DNA of 64,000 bases, taken from NCBI GenBank assembly GCA_028456385.1, contig JALNQF010000032.1:248001-312000 (forward strand). The letters are read 5' to 3'. The position numbers and the translations under genes were made by a program. Source of the DNA: Ophiosphaerella korrae. Taxonomy: Eukaryota > Ascomycota > Dothideomycetes > Pleosporales > Phaeosphaeriaceae. This document shows positions 20,344-32,242 of this stretch, one piece after another (position 1 is the first letter of the stretch; each line of letters begins with the position of its first letter). The notes beneath the pieces were generated by a model. The model did no database searches. It was not told where the DNA came from and saw only the letters and a program-made list of their open reading frames with translations.

Positions 20344-22437
20344 GGAAATGCAACATCATGGGGAGGAAAAAAATAGCTACTTGAGTAGGCAAGTCGAGGA
20401 TATCGTGGAGATGACTTCTTTCTGGTTATACAACTTTACAGGGTATTGCACAGGCCAATTTGATGAACGCCTTTAAGACCGGGTAATTGATTGATGATAA
20501 CTTCCATCCGCTCACCTGAGATTATCATTAGAAAAGTAAATACAATGCGATTAAACAAGCGGCCCATGTGCCCCCAACATTGGCAACTTTCGTATCGTCC
20601 TTTACAAGCCTGCAAATGTAGTTCGCCGAAATGTACTTTTTTGTTGTTTAATTGACCTTTTGTTTATGTCATTAACGCATTGCAGAGATACGATACCTTC
20701 ACGATCTGAGTGGGATGTTCTTTCAAGTGTGTCACAATTAATAAAATAATTTTTTTATGATTATTTTGGAGAGGAAGAATTTGCCTGTGTCCAGCTTTCT
20801 GCTGAGTTGTGATCCGTGGTAGCCTAGTTCAGTAAAGTCATCCACATATCCAAAGTTCCCGCGCGACCCCGCTGGTGGCCAAAAAAAAAAAAAGTGGTGA
20901 ATTTTTCATGAAAGCATTGCTTAGATCATTCTAAAAGTGCCCTCATCGGTAAAGTGTCTCATTATTTTATCACCGCCCTGTAACAGCTGGCTCGGTCTTT
21001 TACCTCCTACCTCCGCCACCCTCTCAACCAACAACGCAAATTACGCCTCATACTCCATCTAGTATACCTTCGTAATCCCTTAAATGAAAATATAAAAATG
21101 TAATCGCTTCTTAAATCGGTTGTGCAACTTGAAGGGTATGATTTGTCCCCGTAAGTCATGCGCGAAGGAGTTCAACAGATACTTTGGGATTTTCGGATTT
21201 AAGATCTCATAGCCCTCCAACAAAACCATTAAAAACCTGTCCTGGTGGTCTTACATACTGAAAGATCAAGTCGGCCCACTAATAATGGCCGAAAGTCTTA
21301 CTAGGACGTCACCGAAGTTGGTATAGTAATCCTGGCATTAAAAGGTCAAATCACTCAGCCATATGAGGATATCAAGCAGCTGCATCTTGATGGCAAGATA
21401 AAAGTATCCACTATGAATATACAAGAACGAAGAGAGCGGCCTAAAGAGAGACCCATCGGATACGTAATAGAAAGCATCCCCGGAGACGTTGCATCGATAT
21501 TCGTGAGCATACTTTCGAACTATGAAGGACCTAAGATACTCGTCGAATTCGCCCTTCATAATCATTACAAATGGATAAAGAGGAGTACTCGACTATTTTG
21601 TCTCACTTTATAGCGCCGTCAAACGTACAGGAGTTGACTTGCAGCGACGCAAGGAGTTTGCCACGGAACTAATCATCACGTTCCGTCCAGAAAGATATAA
21701 GAACAGCGGCCGAGATCCGGTTAGAGTAATGGGGAGACCTCGAAGCTATATGGACCTTTAATGCGTTTCTTAGACACACAAGCATTTCCGTAGCTTAGTA
21801 GATGGTGCTCACGCAAAATTATTTCTACTTCCGAGGGTTGCACAAAATTTATTAAGAGCGCGGATCCTAAACTGTGGACTGAAGCGCTGAGAATTAGATT
21901 CTAGAGCGAGTACCGGGTGGAAGTAAAGCTCAACCCAGTTTTACTAAAGAACAAAGCATTGCAGGCTAATTTAGAAGTATGTTTTGCTGGTAAGGCGAAG
22001 AAGTAGCAGGAGATGTTTACAACAGCCTTGCGAAATACTATGCAATGTACACTGCTTCCCCTAATATGGCCCTTATCCATAATTTCTAAGCTCATCTACT
22101 TAGGTATGTACGGTTTGGTGGAATAATGTGGCACGGCCGGCGCAACCCCAGATAAAACATCTATGTCCCAAGCTACGTTCTCGTAATCAATCTGCCCTAG
22201 ACATCGCTGCAATGGCACACCTTCTAACTAAATTTAGGTTGAATCCAACGCTATTCAACCAAGACTTGTAGCGCCAGCTAGGCGCCCATACAAAGCGGGT
22301 TTTTGAGCGCATTTCATGCTAGTTTTGAGTAATAATTAGATGAGGCTTTTAAGGTAGTTATAAATCACGATATAAACGATTTTTATGATGTTGAGCCACG
22401 CCCATATGGCCTATCTGGCTGCCCATCTAACCTATCA
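20344..22437. other. Long gene-free stretch with decayed sequence
   Basis: About 2.1 kb without a supportable gene. Near 21612-21760 one plus-strand frame reads as plausible but short protein (KRTGVDLQRRKEFATELIIT) before stops, which may be a relic of an unrecognised gene. An A-run of 13 lies at about 20881. The right part (22250-22437) probably belongs to the 3' flank of the transposase relic. Confidence 0.45.
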
Positions 22438-23422
22438 CTAGCTAGTCATCTACCCATCTATCTCTATACAATCTCTCAGCCTTTGTGGCATAGAGTTGAC
22501 GCGCTTGTTTATAAACTTTAAATAACTCGCTCCTATCCCTCAAGCGCCAGCTTTCTTGTATCGCTCTCATCCTAATGTGGGAACCTTTTAACGTATTGTT
22601 TAGCTGGCTGCCAGCAGTTTTCAATAGGCGGAAGGTCTGGAGATGAGTGGCAGTTAAAGTAGTGGTTAAGCTTATGAGTCTCTTTCCACTCTCTTACAAT
22701 GTTGCTTTTGCCTGGGTCGTGACCAGAATCACTATCCTCCTCAAGGGTAAAGCGATCTCTACGCTCCAGCCAAGGCTTTATAACTGGCTCAAGTATCTGA
22801 TCAATGCATGCACGCTGCGCCGTCTTGTAATTAGTATTGCTTGCAATCTCATAGAATGTGAGATTACTCTTGAAGTCATAGCCAACGGCAGCCTAGGCGT
22901 ATACGCGCTTTATCTCTCGTTCTCTCTCATCTCTCTCATCTTTATGTTGTATACAGTCGGCGCGGTAGCGTTCTCCAGGCCTCTGGATAATGTAGGGGGG
23001 GCCTTGCGAGCCAATTGCCCATTATACTTCGTCTGAAAAGCGTACGATATGCCAGTCTTCTAGCTCTAGGCAGCGCGCCAACATGACTTCTACCCACTCT
23101 TTCCGCTTCTTTGAAGTAATCTTATTCACCTATTTCTTCTGGCAAGAAATACACTTAAAGTACTGCATTGAGTTCAAAGCTAAGATCTTGCTAGCTTAAC
23201 TTCCGTGCTTCAAAGCCTTCTTCTTTGTATTATCCTATCCATCTTACGAAGCTGCTGAGCTGATATTTTAGGTGGGTGTCTACGTTTCTCTATATCATCA
23301 GAATTATGGTGGCGCCGGTCAACGCTGCCCTCTGAGATCATTGCCCAGCCCTGGCGTTTGGAGACACCATTAAAGCAGAAAACGTCTGCCTTTGAGTGTG
23401 GGATCCCAATAGTGCCGCGCAT
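22438..23422 (-). mobile_element. Degraded Tc1/mariner-type DNA transposon (DDE transposase relic)
   Basis: Read on the minus strand, this is a transposase broken by stops and frame changes. The N-terminal part (ATG at 23422) reads MRGTIGIPHSKADVF and SKRQGWAMISEGS, with PPKISAQQLRKMDRIIQ, as in the helix-turn-helix region of fungal Tc1-like transposases. The catalytic core is still legible: HIVRFSDEV with the first Asp near 23031; FTLEEDSDSGHDPGKSNI with the second acidic site near 22730; and HSSPDLPPIENCWQPAKQY with the third, Glu, near 22621. The C-terminal helix FINKRVNSMPQRLRDCIE follows in a shifted frame. Several stops are TAG or TAA where Trp or Gln would be expected, as after RIP. 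Terminal inverted repeats were not found, so element ends are not defined. Confidence 0.85.
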
Positions 23423-23899
23423 CCTAGAATGTTTTTGGGGAGTATCATGACTTAGGCGATTATCCCAGTCTGCCGTTGAAAAAAATTAAGAAAAAATGTT
23501 AAGATTTGGGGTGTGGAGGTAAGTTGAGAGTTGGAATGGTTGGCGTTTTGATTTTCCCGATTTGGATGGAAGCGCACGGAGCGGCACTAGCAATCCGCTC
23601 ATGAGAGAGCGCTGCACAAGATAATCGTGTACGCGCGGTTGGCTTATTCACGATGGCATGATCAGGCGTGAAATTGGCCGGGCGATTATATAAAACAAGG
23701 TTCTCTATCTCGCAATGATAGCCTACCACCGCAGCGAAGTAAACCAACTCTTCATTTGATACCTCGGCCGGTGTACTCGAGCCCTCCTTCCCCTACAGTA
23801 GTTCTAAGAGCTGCAACAGTCTCCGCGTACTATCGTGTTCGGCCCCGCACCGATTCGAATATCCTCCAGGCCTGCCGACGGCAAAGTGCGTCATCCTAT
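23423..23899. other. Flank of transposase relic, no gene
   Basis: About 480 bp between the transposase relic and the kinase pseudogene. It includes a purine-rich segment near 23480-23540. No supportable gene. Confidence 0.4.
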
Positions 23900-25175
23900 C
23901 GCAGAGTGGCTCCATGCGTCCGCCTAGACTTTTCCCAAGCTCACATCACAAACGTCCACCGCAAACTTCCATCTCCGATTCTTGCGGTAAAGATTCCGCT
24001 CATGACATATCTCCCCGCTCCAAAAGAGGGTCGTTCGACGCGGATCCGAGGAATTATCATGAACACGAAGACTTCAAATGCTACGGCGATCTGGAACCTT
24101 ATATTCGATCGCAGCATATAATTTATCGCTCTAGCGACTGTGGATGGTATATCAAAGTGACTTTTCGGGGACTATCCTTCGTAAACGTGGCACGCAGAGC
24201 TTGTTGAACGAGCAGAAGAAGCGGACAGTCCGCGGCCGTCAACTCTGAGACTTCATTCAGTATATCGAATTCGAATCCCTTCCTCTTCTCGATAATACTG
24301 TCACCGAAGTCATATTCGAACCCTCTAGTACTAATCTACAGCTACAACCTCTCAAACTGCCACTTAGCAGCGGTATCGTAAACCTACTAGTAGACAATGG
24401 ATACCGCCAATTTTGCGGCTAATTGGACTATCGAGTTATAGAGGATGTATCAAAGACATTTTATCCGCCTCCCCCTAGAAATTGCTTGGTTGTGGTTATA
24501 CTATTTTCAAAAATCAGAAAGGTCAGAGACATTGCGCCAGCAATATCGCTAGTCTGAGTCGCATCTGAGAAGCAGGATTGCATTTTTAAATCAACTAAGA
24601 GGCCACTCTATAAGCCTCGAGACAGTTATATTATAGAACGGGAAATATTAAATTTGCAGGTCCTACGCCAATCCCTAGAGATTATCTAGCTTGTTTCTAT
24701 TATTAGCTCAGGAAATCCCTACTATATAGGTAGATTAAATGATCATAGCAATGTTCTCCGGGGGTTTCTTTTGGAATATCATACGGCTGGGACTCTTGAA
24801 GAGATGCTGGAAAATAGTAATTCTCGGCCTGTGTGGAAGAAATGACCAATTCAAATAGCCTGTGGGCTTTAGTAATTACATCGAAAGAACATTATACATA
24901 TGGGTTTAAAACCGTTAAATATTATAATCGATGCTAATGACGATGCCAAAATCATCGATATTAGTGGCCTTACCACGACACATGAATGGACGGCTCCCGA
25001 ATTACGAAAACACCTCGACCTAACCTCTCTGCCCTGGAAACCCCGTGTATATAGTGATATTTGGGCATTTGGAAGGCTTCTGTTGGTGATGGTTCTACTT
25101 GAAAGCAACAAGTGGAAGGCCAGGATTTTGAATGAGATTGTCAGAGACACCACCAGAGAAAATCCTGAAGAATGA
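23900..25175 (+). pseudogene. Protein kinase-like pseudogene with lost catalytic Asp
   Basis: The plus strand carries a kinase-like protein in pieces, with at least five stops and a frame change. Upstream: HEDFKCYGDLEPYIRSQHII; then FIQYIEFESLPLLDNTVTEV after a frame change near 24207; then LLEYHTAGTLEEMLEN (hinge/alphaD region) and PIQIACGL, HRKNIIHMGLKPLNIIIDA, AKIIDISGLTTTHEWTAPEL and YSDIWAFGRLLLVMVL. These correspond to the catalytic loop (normally H-x-D-L-K-P-x-N), the DFG position (DIS here), the APE motif (APEL) and helix F (SDIWAFG). The catalytic Asp is Gly at 24903-24905. The last 91 codons (24900-25175) are still open and might be mis-called as a gene. Fungal genomes carry families of such kinase-like genes. 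Confidence 0.8.
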
Positions 25176-28100
25176 CCCTAGCTAAGTGTCGTAGTCTTAA
25201 AACTAGATTAACATTTCAAATTCCCTGTTGTTGGTCTTCCTACCTTGCTATAGACTCTGCTAGTCAAAATCTACATTATCTGGGTTAAAACTACTATCTG
25301 TCCTTGCCCCTAACGCAACAATTAGCTGATCGCTAAACCTTCTGAGTATAATCAAATCCTCGCCAGGGCCTTCCCGCTTTAGGTTTGGCTGTTTATCGCA
25401 ACCGGGAAGATAAAGAGTTCCGGTCGTAGAAGCATGCGTTTTTACCGCAGATTGACAAACTTGCTTTTCTTCGCCTCATCACAAGTCCACGTACATTCTC
25501 GGAAATAATGACCGCAAGAGGAGACACGTTCCGTGAAAGAACACATTTGAAATATGTATAAATGACGCAATTAAGCAACAGCTGGTTTCGGATGGGGAAG
25601 CACAACATTAGATGAAGCCGAGTCAATATTTGAGCACTTCCAAAATCCCCCTCGGCGAGCCACGTGATTTTCAACTCGAATACCAGACAAGCCGAATGGA
25701 GCGGGGTCGCTCCAGGCATCCATTCGGCGGTTATGTATCCGGCGCACCCAAGTGACTTAAAGTAGGGTGTTTATAGGCGTAGAACGACTAGAATATCATG
25801 GACATGGGTCCAATGCATAGTTGAAATGCGCGTCATAGCGGACGCCTTGCGTTCGACCGCTTGACAAGGTGGTTATTGTCGCGGACGTGCCACCATAGAT
25901 GTTCGATGATGGGGTACGACTGCAGGAGTAGCCGTCAGATATTCTTTCATATGATTTTACCGTCGCATAATGGCACCAAGTGGCGTATTCGAACATAGAC
26001 CATTGAGTGACGACCCTCGAATAGAAATGGTTGCAAGGCTGCCCGCTGTCTTCATTTACTTTACTTCTTCTGAAACACTACGTAATCCATTCGTCAAATG
26101 TCATAGTAAAGCACCTGAATGAAAATGTATCCTATCGCAACCCATCGGGCGCCAACATCCACATGGACGAAATTGCAATAAGACCTCTAGTCCTGGCCGC
26201 GCACTAGAAAGCCTTAGCTCGTCTAGTTATTCTGGCGAGCACACTTCAAGATTAGGCATGTTTCTACAGTTCTTATTAAGTTAATATTTACTAGCTAAAG
26301 TTAGTATATATAGTAAAGAAGAGGATAGGCTATGAGGATAGTCATATATCTTGTCTCGTATTGCAAATCAAGCGAGAAACCTCAAATTACCTGCAAAGGA
26401 TATAAGCAATGTTAGAAATCCTTGTCTGGCAGTGCAGCCCAAGCTCGCTTCCGACCGTTAATATACATTTAGAGAACCCGTCCATGTGGTGTTTAAGCCA
26501 TTTTCGTGACCTGAACGTGGCAAAATCACCTGTCTAGTCAATCTATGCACTTATGGTACATGTGCAGGTAGCATTTGGGCCAGCCCAAGGAAAGTCATGC
26601 ATTCAGTTACGTCTGACCGAGGGAATCTACGCCGCTAGTTAGACGCATCGCTGCAACGTGCTAAGTGTCGTGGCAATGATCACGATACATGCCCTGAAGG
26701 ACACCGGGTGAATCCTATATGGTTTGAGATGAGCAATAGTTACTGCTCATGAATGAAATGTTGATAAGACACGCTGTAAGATGAATGATATACAAGGTTC
26801 TAAGGAATGTAGGGGAGTGGCGGGTGAAGGACCCATCAGCCAGTATAGCATGAATATGGGCTGGGAGAAGAAGCTCGCACAGGTATGGCAACTGCAGCAA
26901 CACTCGATAGCGTATAATTTGAAATCAGATATGACCGCAAACTATAGACGGGAGGCTATTATAAGAGAGGTTAGGGCGTTCTTGTGAATAACTGAGGTTA
27001 GGAGTGCGGCACAAGATAAGGATCTTTGGGAGACCTAGCTTTATAGATGCCTGGCTTAATAGCTTCGAAGGCGATTGGCGGATTAGAGTAGTCCACGGTA
27101 GAGGGAACTAGCTACTTCCGGAAGGTTTTAGCCCTTCAGGCACCATTCTTGGCCATGACCGGATCAGATCTTAGGTTGGTGCATAGTCATGAAAGTTTGC
27201 CTGTCATGACGCTTGCCAAGCCGGATATATTACGGCGGAAGCCGCCCTAGATAACTCTCCAAAACCGTTCACGGTATGCGCGATCTCTGTCCTCTGGCGC
27301 GCCTGGTCGTGACGGGGTAGGAGGAGCGCTTTGGAGAACAGTGGGATGCAGGCGAGACTAATAGAGCAGGCGCGTGGAGCTGTTTTTTTCTTTCGTGGGG
27401 ATCGATGGCGAGTGTCAGTCTTTCTGCGGGTCAGGTTGCCTCAAATTTTCATCGGTTGTGGTGGCCGTCAACCGTGCTGTGTTCCGGCGCGCGACAAAGC
27501 ACTGGTAGCGCGCCTTCGAAGGCCCGAGGGTGACTCAGTCCTGTTCTGGCAAGGAGGTAGTACCGAGTCACGTGGCGATCTTCCATGAAATGAGCGTCAC
27601 CCACAGCCTCATGGCGATCTATGGCTCGTGAGCGATGCTGTTGAACCCCTAGACTCAGATAAGGGCGTTGATGGGTTGCGGTAGTGGTGTAAGCCTGATG
27701 GTGGCCCTGAGGCGCACAAGGCTCGTTTTCGCCAACATAAGACCCTTCGCGAATCAGGCAGGGAGGCGTCCATGCGAATGTAATTTTCATGTAGTAGGGT
27801 TATACGGGTTCTAGATTGATTTTAGGGCATAAATTAAACGAAATAGAGAAGAAATTAGGACGTGTGCAGACTATCTATTGCTTCGAAGTCAAGGTACCTA
27901 TGGTGTGTTCCGTCACGGATGGATGTATCTTTCGGATAGATGGCGGGGTGGAGTAATATCTTAAAGAGCGCCTAATGAATTGGTAGCGTTACACTGGGTA
28001 CCGAGTTAGGATTACGCCCCATAAGCACAATTACCTCATAATACCTCGTCTTATTATTCAGCATATAAATATTACGAACAAGAAGCCTACGGATAAGATG

Positions 28101-28225
28101 TGCCCACTACTATTCACATACCTTTAATCTTATCGTCGACGTATACAATTAGCTTGGAGTACTAAGGCACAGGAAGTATTTCCCGTCGAAAAGTACAATC
28201 CAATTTATCGCAGGAAGGTCATCAT
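25176..28225. other. Long gene-free accessory stretch
   Basis: About 3 kb in which I find no gene I can support. A short minus-strand frame at 25796-25996 (MFEYATWCHYATVKSYERIS) has Cys and Ser/Thr-rich sequence reminiscent of a degraded small secreted protein, but it is too short and lacks a signal peptide. Frames at 27331-27588 (plus) and 27449-27790 (minus) overlap each other and look like chance. The last 200 bp hold the promoter of the tannase gene. Confidence 0.45.
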
Positions 28226-29881
28226 ATGCGGTTTTTCTACACGACTTCTCTCTTTGCTCTCTTGAGCTGTGTGGCGTTCGGCTCAGAACCTGCAGATTTT
28301 AGATCAAGATGTGAAGCACTCAGCCGGGATATCGGAACACAAAGCCACGATGGTATCAGGGTGACGATTGCTCAGTACCTTGTCAAGAACTCTGTCATCG
28401 ATCAATTCTCCGAGGGAACAAATAAGACGTGTGCGCTACCAAATCCCATCGTGCCAGTAAATTTATGCCGGGTCGCGCTCAATTTTCCAACCTCGGATTC
28501 TAGTGAGGTTTATATGGAAGCTTGGCTGCCAGAAGTCTGGAACTCACGTTTTTTTGCTGTTGGAACGGGTGGATTGGCGGGATGTGAGTTGAATTGACGC
28601 GCTGAACCTACTTGTTGCTAATGCCAATTAGGTATCTTCTATCAAGACCTCGCATATGTAGCTTCTTATGGCTTTGCAAGCGTTGGTAGCAATAGCGGAC
28701 ATAACGGTACTTCAGCTGGTGCTTTCCTCCACCAGCCACAGGTGCTTGAAGATTTTGTATGGCGAGCTTTATACAAAACGACCAAAATTGGGAAAGGCGT
28801 CACAAAGCATTTATATGGTACACCACATAAGAAGTCGTACTACATTGGATGCTCACAAGGTGGGCGTCAAGGTTTTAAAGCTGCCCAGGACAATCCGGAG
28901 CTTTTTGATGGTATTATAATTGGCGCACCTGGACTGGAGCTTCCAGGTCTTTTCCAGAATATCGCACGCTGGCTTCGGACTTTGGGCACAGATGTTAACA
29001 ATCTGACAGTCTCAATAAACAAGTGGGAGGCCATTCAGAATGAGACATTAAAGCAGTGCGATAAACTTGACGGTGCTTCTGATGGCATCATTGAGGACAC
29101 TCGCCGATGCAATCCCGATTTATCAAGTTTGAGCTGTGGAAAACCTGGAGCTCCAAGAGTCTGCCTCACCACAAAGGACTTAGATCTGGTGAAGCCATTT
29201 TTCAAGCCTTGGACGGTGAACAATACTCTTATTTATCCCGGAATGGCGCATAACGGCGGCGAGGTGTTACATGCTACAACCCTTAGCGGCACCGAATTCA
29301 CAAACTACGCGCTCGAGTGGCCACGCTTCGTCTTTCGACAGGATCCGAGCTGGACGCTGGATCAATGGACACCGGCGGATGCACCTCTCGCTGTTCAACA
29401 AAACCTCTTCAACTTCAACACCTGGAACGGAGACCTCTCAGAGTTCAGAGATAGAGGCGCAAAGATCATTCACTACCACGGACAGCTAGACCAGGGTGTT
29501 GATACGACGGTGTCGGAACGCTACTACAACCATGTGTCTGAAACGATGCATGCTTCTTCAGAAGAACTTGATAAGTTTTATCGATACTTTCGCATCTCCG
29601 GTTTGCTGCATTGTCAAGGTGGGCCTGGAGCGAGTAGCATTGGCCAAGCGAGCTTCCCGCCGCCCGCGGGCGATGAACCCGATGATAATGTATTGAGCAG
29701 GATCGTTCGGTGGGTCGAGGAGAATGAAGCACCGGATACCTTACGAGGGACTAAGTTTATCAACAACAATGCTACTCAGGGTATAGATTACAAGCGCAAA
29801 CACTGTAGATATCCCGCAACAAACGTTTACAGGGGAACTAGCGATGGGAAAGATGAGGAAGGCTGGCAGTGTGTGTTTTAA
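28226..29881 (+). CDS. Secreted tannase/feruloyl esterase family enzyme
   Basis: Two exons encode 535 residues: 28226-28583 and 28632-29881, with a 48-bp intron (GTGAGT...ATTAG); 358 + 1250 nt gives 536 codons. The intron rebuilds GGLAGCIFYQDLAY with a conserved Cys. MRFFYTTSLFALLSCVAFGS is a signal peptide, so the enzyme is probably secreted. Family landmarks of tannase/feruloyl esterases are intact: nucleophile GCSQGGRQG (Ser about 194, Cys 193), Asp in HYHGQLDQGVD (about 406) and His in RISGLLHCQGGPGA (His about 446, Cys 447), which is the CS-D-HC arrangement with a disulfide tying Ser and His together. Several N-x-S/T sites are present. Characterised members hydrolyse galloyl or feruloyl esters of plant phenolics and cell walls. 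It sits alone between a pseudogene zone and an F-box gene, yet shows no disabling change. Confidence 0.93.
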
Positions 29882-30110
29882 TTATTGTTCAGGCGTAGTA
29901 GGCTCGAAAAAGATTATTTGAGGACATTCATGTCTCGAATGTAGCAGCAGATATTTCTGTAATAACTGTCTTCAACATATCGGAAACTTTGAAGATTCAA
30001 GGTCGAACAAGAAGACGATTTAAGTCTTGCCTATTGCGGACTAGCGTGATGGATTGTCTAGACTTATCTGCCGTTAGGCAGCTGCCTCACCCGACTCGGC
30101 ACACATCACA

Positions 30111-31586
30111 ATGATCAACCTCAGTGACCTTAATTTCCCTTTACTTCCCTCGAATAATTTTTGTCCTCCTAGTGAGACATACGCTCAGATAGCACTGTCC
30201 AATGGGCCAGACACCCGTACCACGTTGGACGACCTGCCAGACGAACTCCTCCTCAACGTCCTTTACTACCTTCCAGCTGTTGGTCCATATCAGGGAGAGT
30301 TAGCCTCATTAGCTTCCCTATCCAGAACAAATACGAGGCTTCATCGTTTAGTTGCTGCGCAGTTATATGGGACATTTCACAGCAAATATTGCAAGCCTTA
30401 TCTCTTTCTGAGGACTCTGTGCGCCAACCCGAGCCTCGCAGAGTTAGTCCGGCACGTATATCTAAATCACTCATGGTATAACGAGAATCCCGATTCCTAT
30501 TTACCAACTGCGCAAGAGAAAAAGATTGTCAAAGAAGGCATGAGGTCATCTGGTATACCGAGTTGGAAAGAATGGGCAACAGAGTGCAACATTATGTGTC
30601 CTAAGCTCGACAAAATCTTCGGCGCTATTGTTATTCAGGCTCCAAACATAGTCTCATTAGACTCGTACTACCCATGGCAGGTGAAAGCTCCTGTATGGAT
30701 GAAGCTTCTCCCGGGGTCGAAAAATAAACAGTGGCGCGGGTGTGGAAATAAGCTCCGAAAAATGAAGATCGACTTTGCCGGCGACATTGATTTGCCCCTC
30801 AACGAACTGTCCGACGTATTTCGAATCCGTTCCTTAGAGAAACTTCATTTGGTTTCATATCGTGCAACAGACATAACTGATGGACAGATAGTAGAGAAAT
30901 TGCGGCGTCTTATTCCAAGATACTGCAACAATATAAAGGAGCTTCGTCTAGAGCATTGCGCTTTCCACCCGGAACTTCTCCGTACACTGGTGGAATCTGC
31001 ACAAGGCTTAAAGACTCTTAGCTACACTATATCTGTCGAAGATGAATCCGACCTCCGTCAAATGGCTAGCATGAATCTTGTATCAATGCTGAATTGTCAA
31101 AAGACAACGCTAGAAGCACTAGAATTGCAGCCGCCATACACGTATGAAGAACTCTTCAGCTGTTCCATGGGGCTATGCGAGGGCTTACGAGAGTTTTCGG
31201 CGTTGAAGAAACTCGCATGCTCTCTTAGCATGCTTGTTGGCAAGCATCAAGCTGATTTTAACACCCTAGTGCAGAGACTGCCGCCATCGCTAGCTTATAT
31301 TTATATGACGGTCGGTAGAGATAAACAATATACATACCGACTCATAGCATTGGAGTACATGGCTGCAGATTGTTCAAAGTACACGCCACTTTTGAAAGAG
31401 ATACATGTCGAAATTCTTGGCACGCGACCAAAGCTTAAGCACGCGTGGGTGCGATTGACCACAGACTTTTCGCAGGTCGGAATCAGGTTGTTGGTAGAGT
31501 CAAAATCTAGGTTGGATAACTTCAGGTGGGTTAGAGGCGATGAAGAGTCATCAGATACAAGCTCTTCTGATGAATTCGGTTCTTGA
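30111..31586 (+). CDS. F-box protein with LRR-like region
   Basis: A single exon encodes 491 residues from the ATG at 30111. An F-box is visible at about 38-85: TLDDLPDELLLNVLYYLPAV, then LASLSRTNTRLHRLVAAQLY. The remainder is irregular leucine-rich repeat-like sequence (SLEKLHLVSYRATDITDG, NIKELRLEHCAFHPELLRTL, LEALELQPPYTYEELF) and ends in an acidic Ser-rich tail (DEESSDTSSSDEFGS). Such proteins are usually substrate receptors of SCF ubiquitin ligases, with the F-box binding Skp1; the substrate cannot be deduced. There are no internal stops and codon use is even, so the gene looks intact although its surroundings are decayed. Confidence 0.82.
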   Translation: MINLSDLNFPLLPSNNFCPPSETYAQIALSNGPDTRTTLDDLPDELLLNVLYYLPAVGPYQGELASLASLSRTNTRLHRLVAAQLYGTFHSKYCKPYLFLRTLCANPSLAELVRHVYLNHSWYNENPDSYLPTAQEKKIVKEGMRSSGIPSWKEWATECNIMCPKLDKIFGAIVIQAPNIVSLDSYYPWQVKAPVWMKLLPGSKNKQWRGCGNKLRKMKIDFAGDIDLPLNELSDVFRIRSLEKLHLVSYRATDITDGQIVEKLRRLIPRYCNNIKELRLEHCAFHPELLRTLVESAQGLKTLSYTISVEDESDLRQMASMNLVSMLNCQKTTLEALELQPPYTYEELFSCSMGLCEGLREFSALKKLACSLSMLVGKHQADFNTLVQRLPPSLAYIYMTVGRDKQYTYRLIALEYMAADCSKYTPLLKEIHVEILGTRPKLKHAWVRLTTDFSQVGIRLLVESKSRLDNFRWVRGDEESSDTSSSDEFGS

Positions 31587-32242
31587 ATAATAGCTTGAGG
31601 ATTCGGGAGGGCTGCTCGCTACTTGGAGACTGTAACCATGTTGCTATGTCAGTTTCGTAATTTATTATCAACCCACCTTGATTTTAGAGTCTTTCATAGC
31701 CATAAATATATGATTCAAACATGAGAAAGAATCGAGCGCATCTGATAATGCATGAGTAGCAAAGGTTGTTCCAGATTTATGAACGAAACTCGACGCTGCA
31801 CGGCATACACGCTCCTTATGATGAGTTCTAACGACACTCTTGCTCAGACTGTTTAGAATCTCATTTTAGTCAGCAACATGTAATGTGGGAGTAATGTAAT
31901 AGGAAATGATATGAGATATTTATGCCAACTCAACACTTAGTCTTCACGTGAGCAAAGGCGGGTAGGTACCTAATTAGCGGGGCTGGGGCCGCCCCAACCA
32001 CCTCCACACCACAGCCATCGAATCGTCCCGCGCGACCCTGGCTCCTTCAATGTTATTCCATTGGGCTCCCACTAGGCAGACGGTGTGCATCACATTTGGT
32101 ATTTAATAAATGTTACTAATTGTTTCTAGCTCGATATTGGAATATATCTTTCGAGGAACCTTCATGATTGATCTGCTTCATCACCAGCACCGCCCAGCGC
32201 CAAAGCCCCAAGATTAGGCCGTGTTTAGCGATAGCAGCCGCA
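31587..32242. promoter_or_regulatory. Spacer with presumed promoter of amidohydrolase gene
   Basis: About 650 bp. The left part is the AT-rich 3' flank of the F-box gene. The right part has a CACGTG-containing segment near 31946 and a GC-rich block (about 31978-32048) followed by an AT-rich leader, a plausible promoter. No further gene is visible. Confidence 0.4.

Noticed and set aside
25796..25996. Possible small Cys-containing secreted protein on minus strand
   Set aside because: Only 66 codons, no signal peptide, in-frame context decayed; cannot be supported as a gene.
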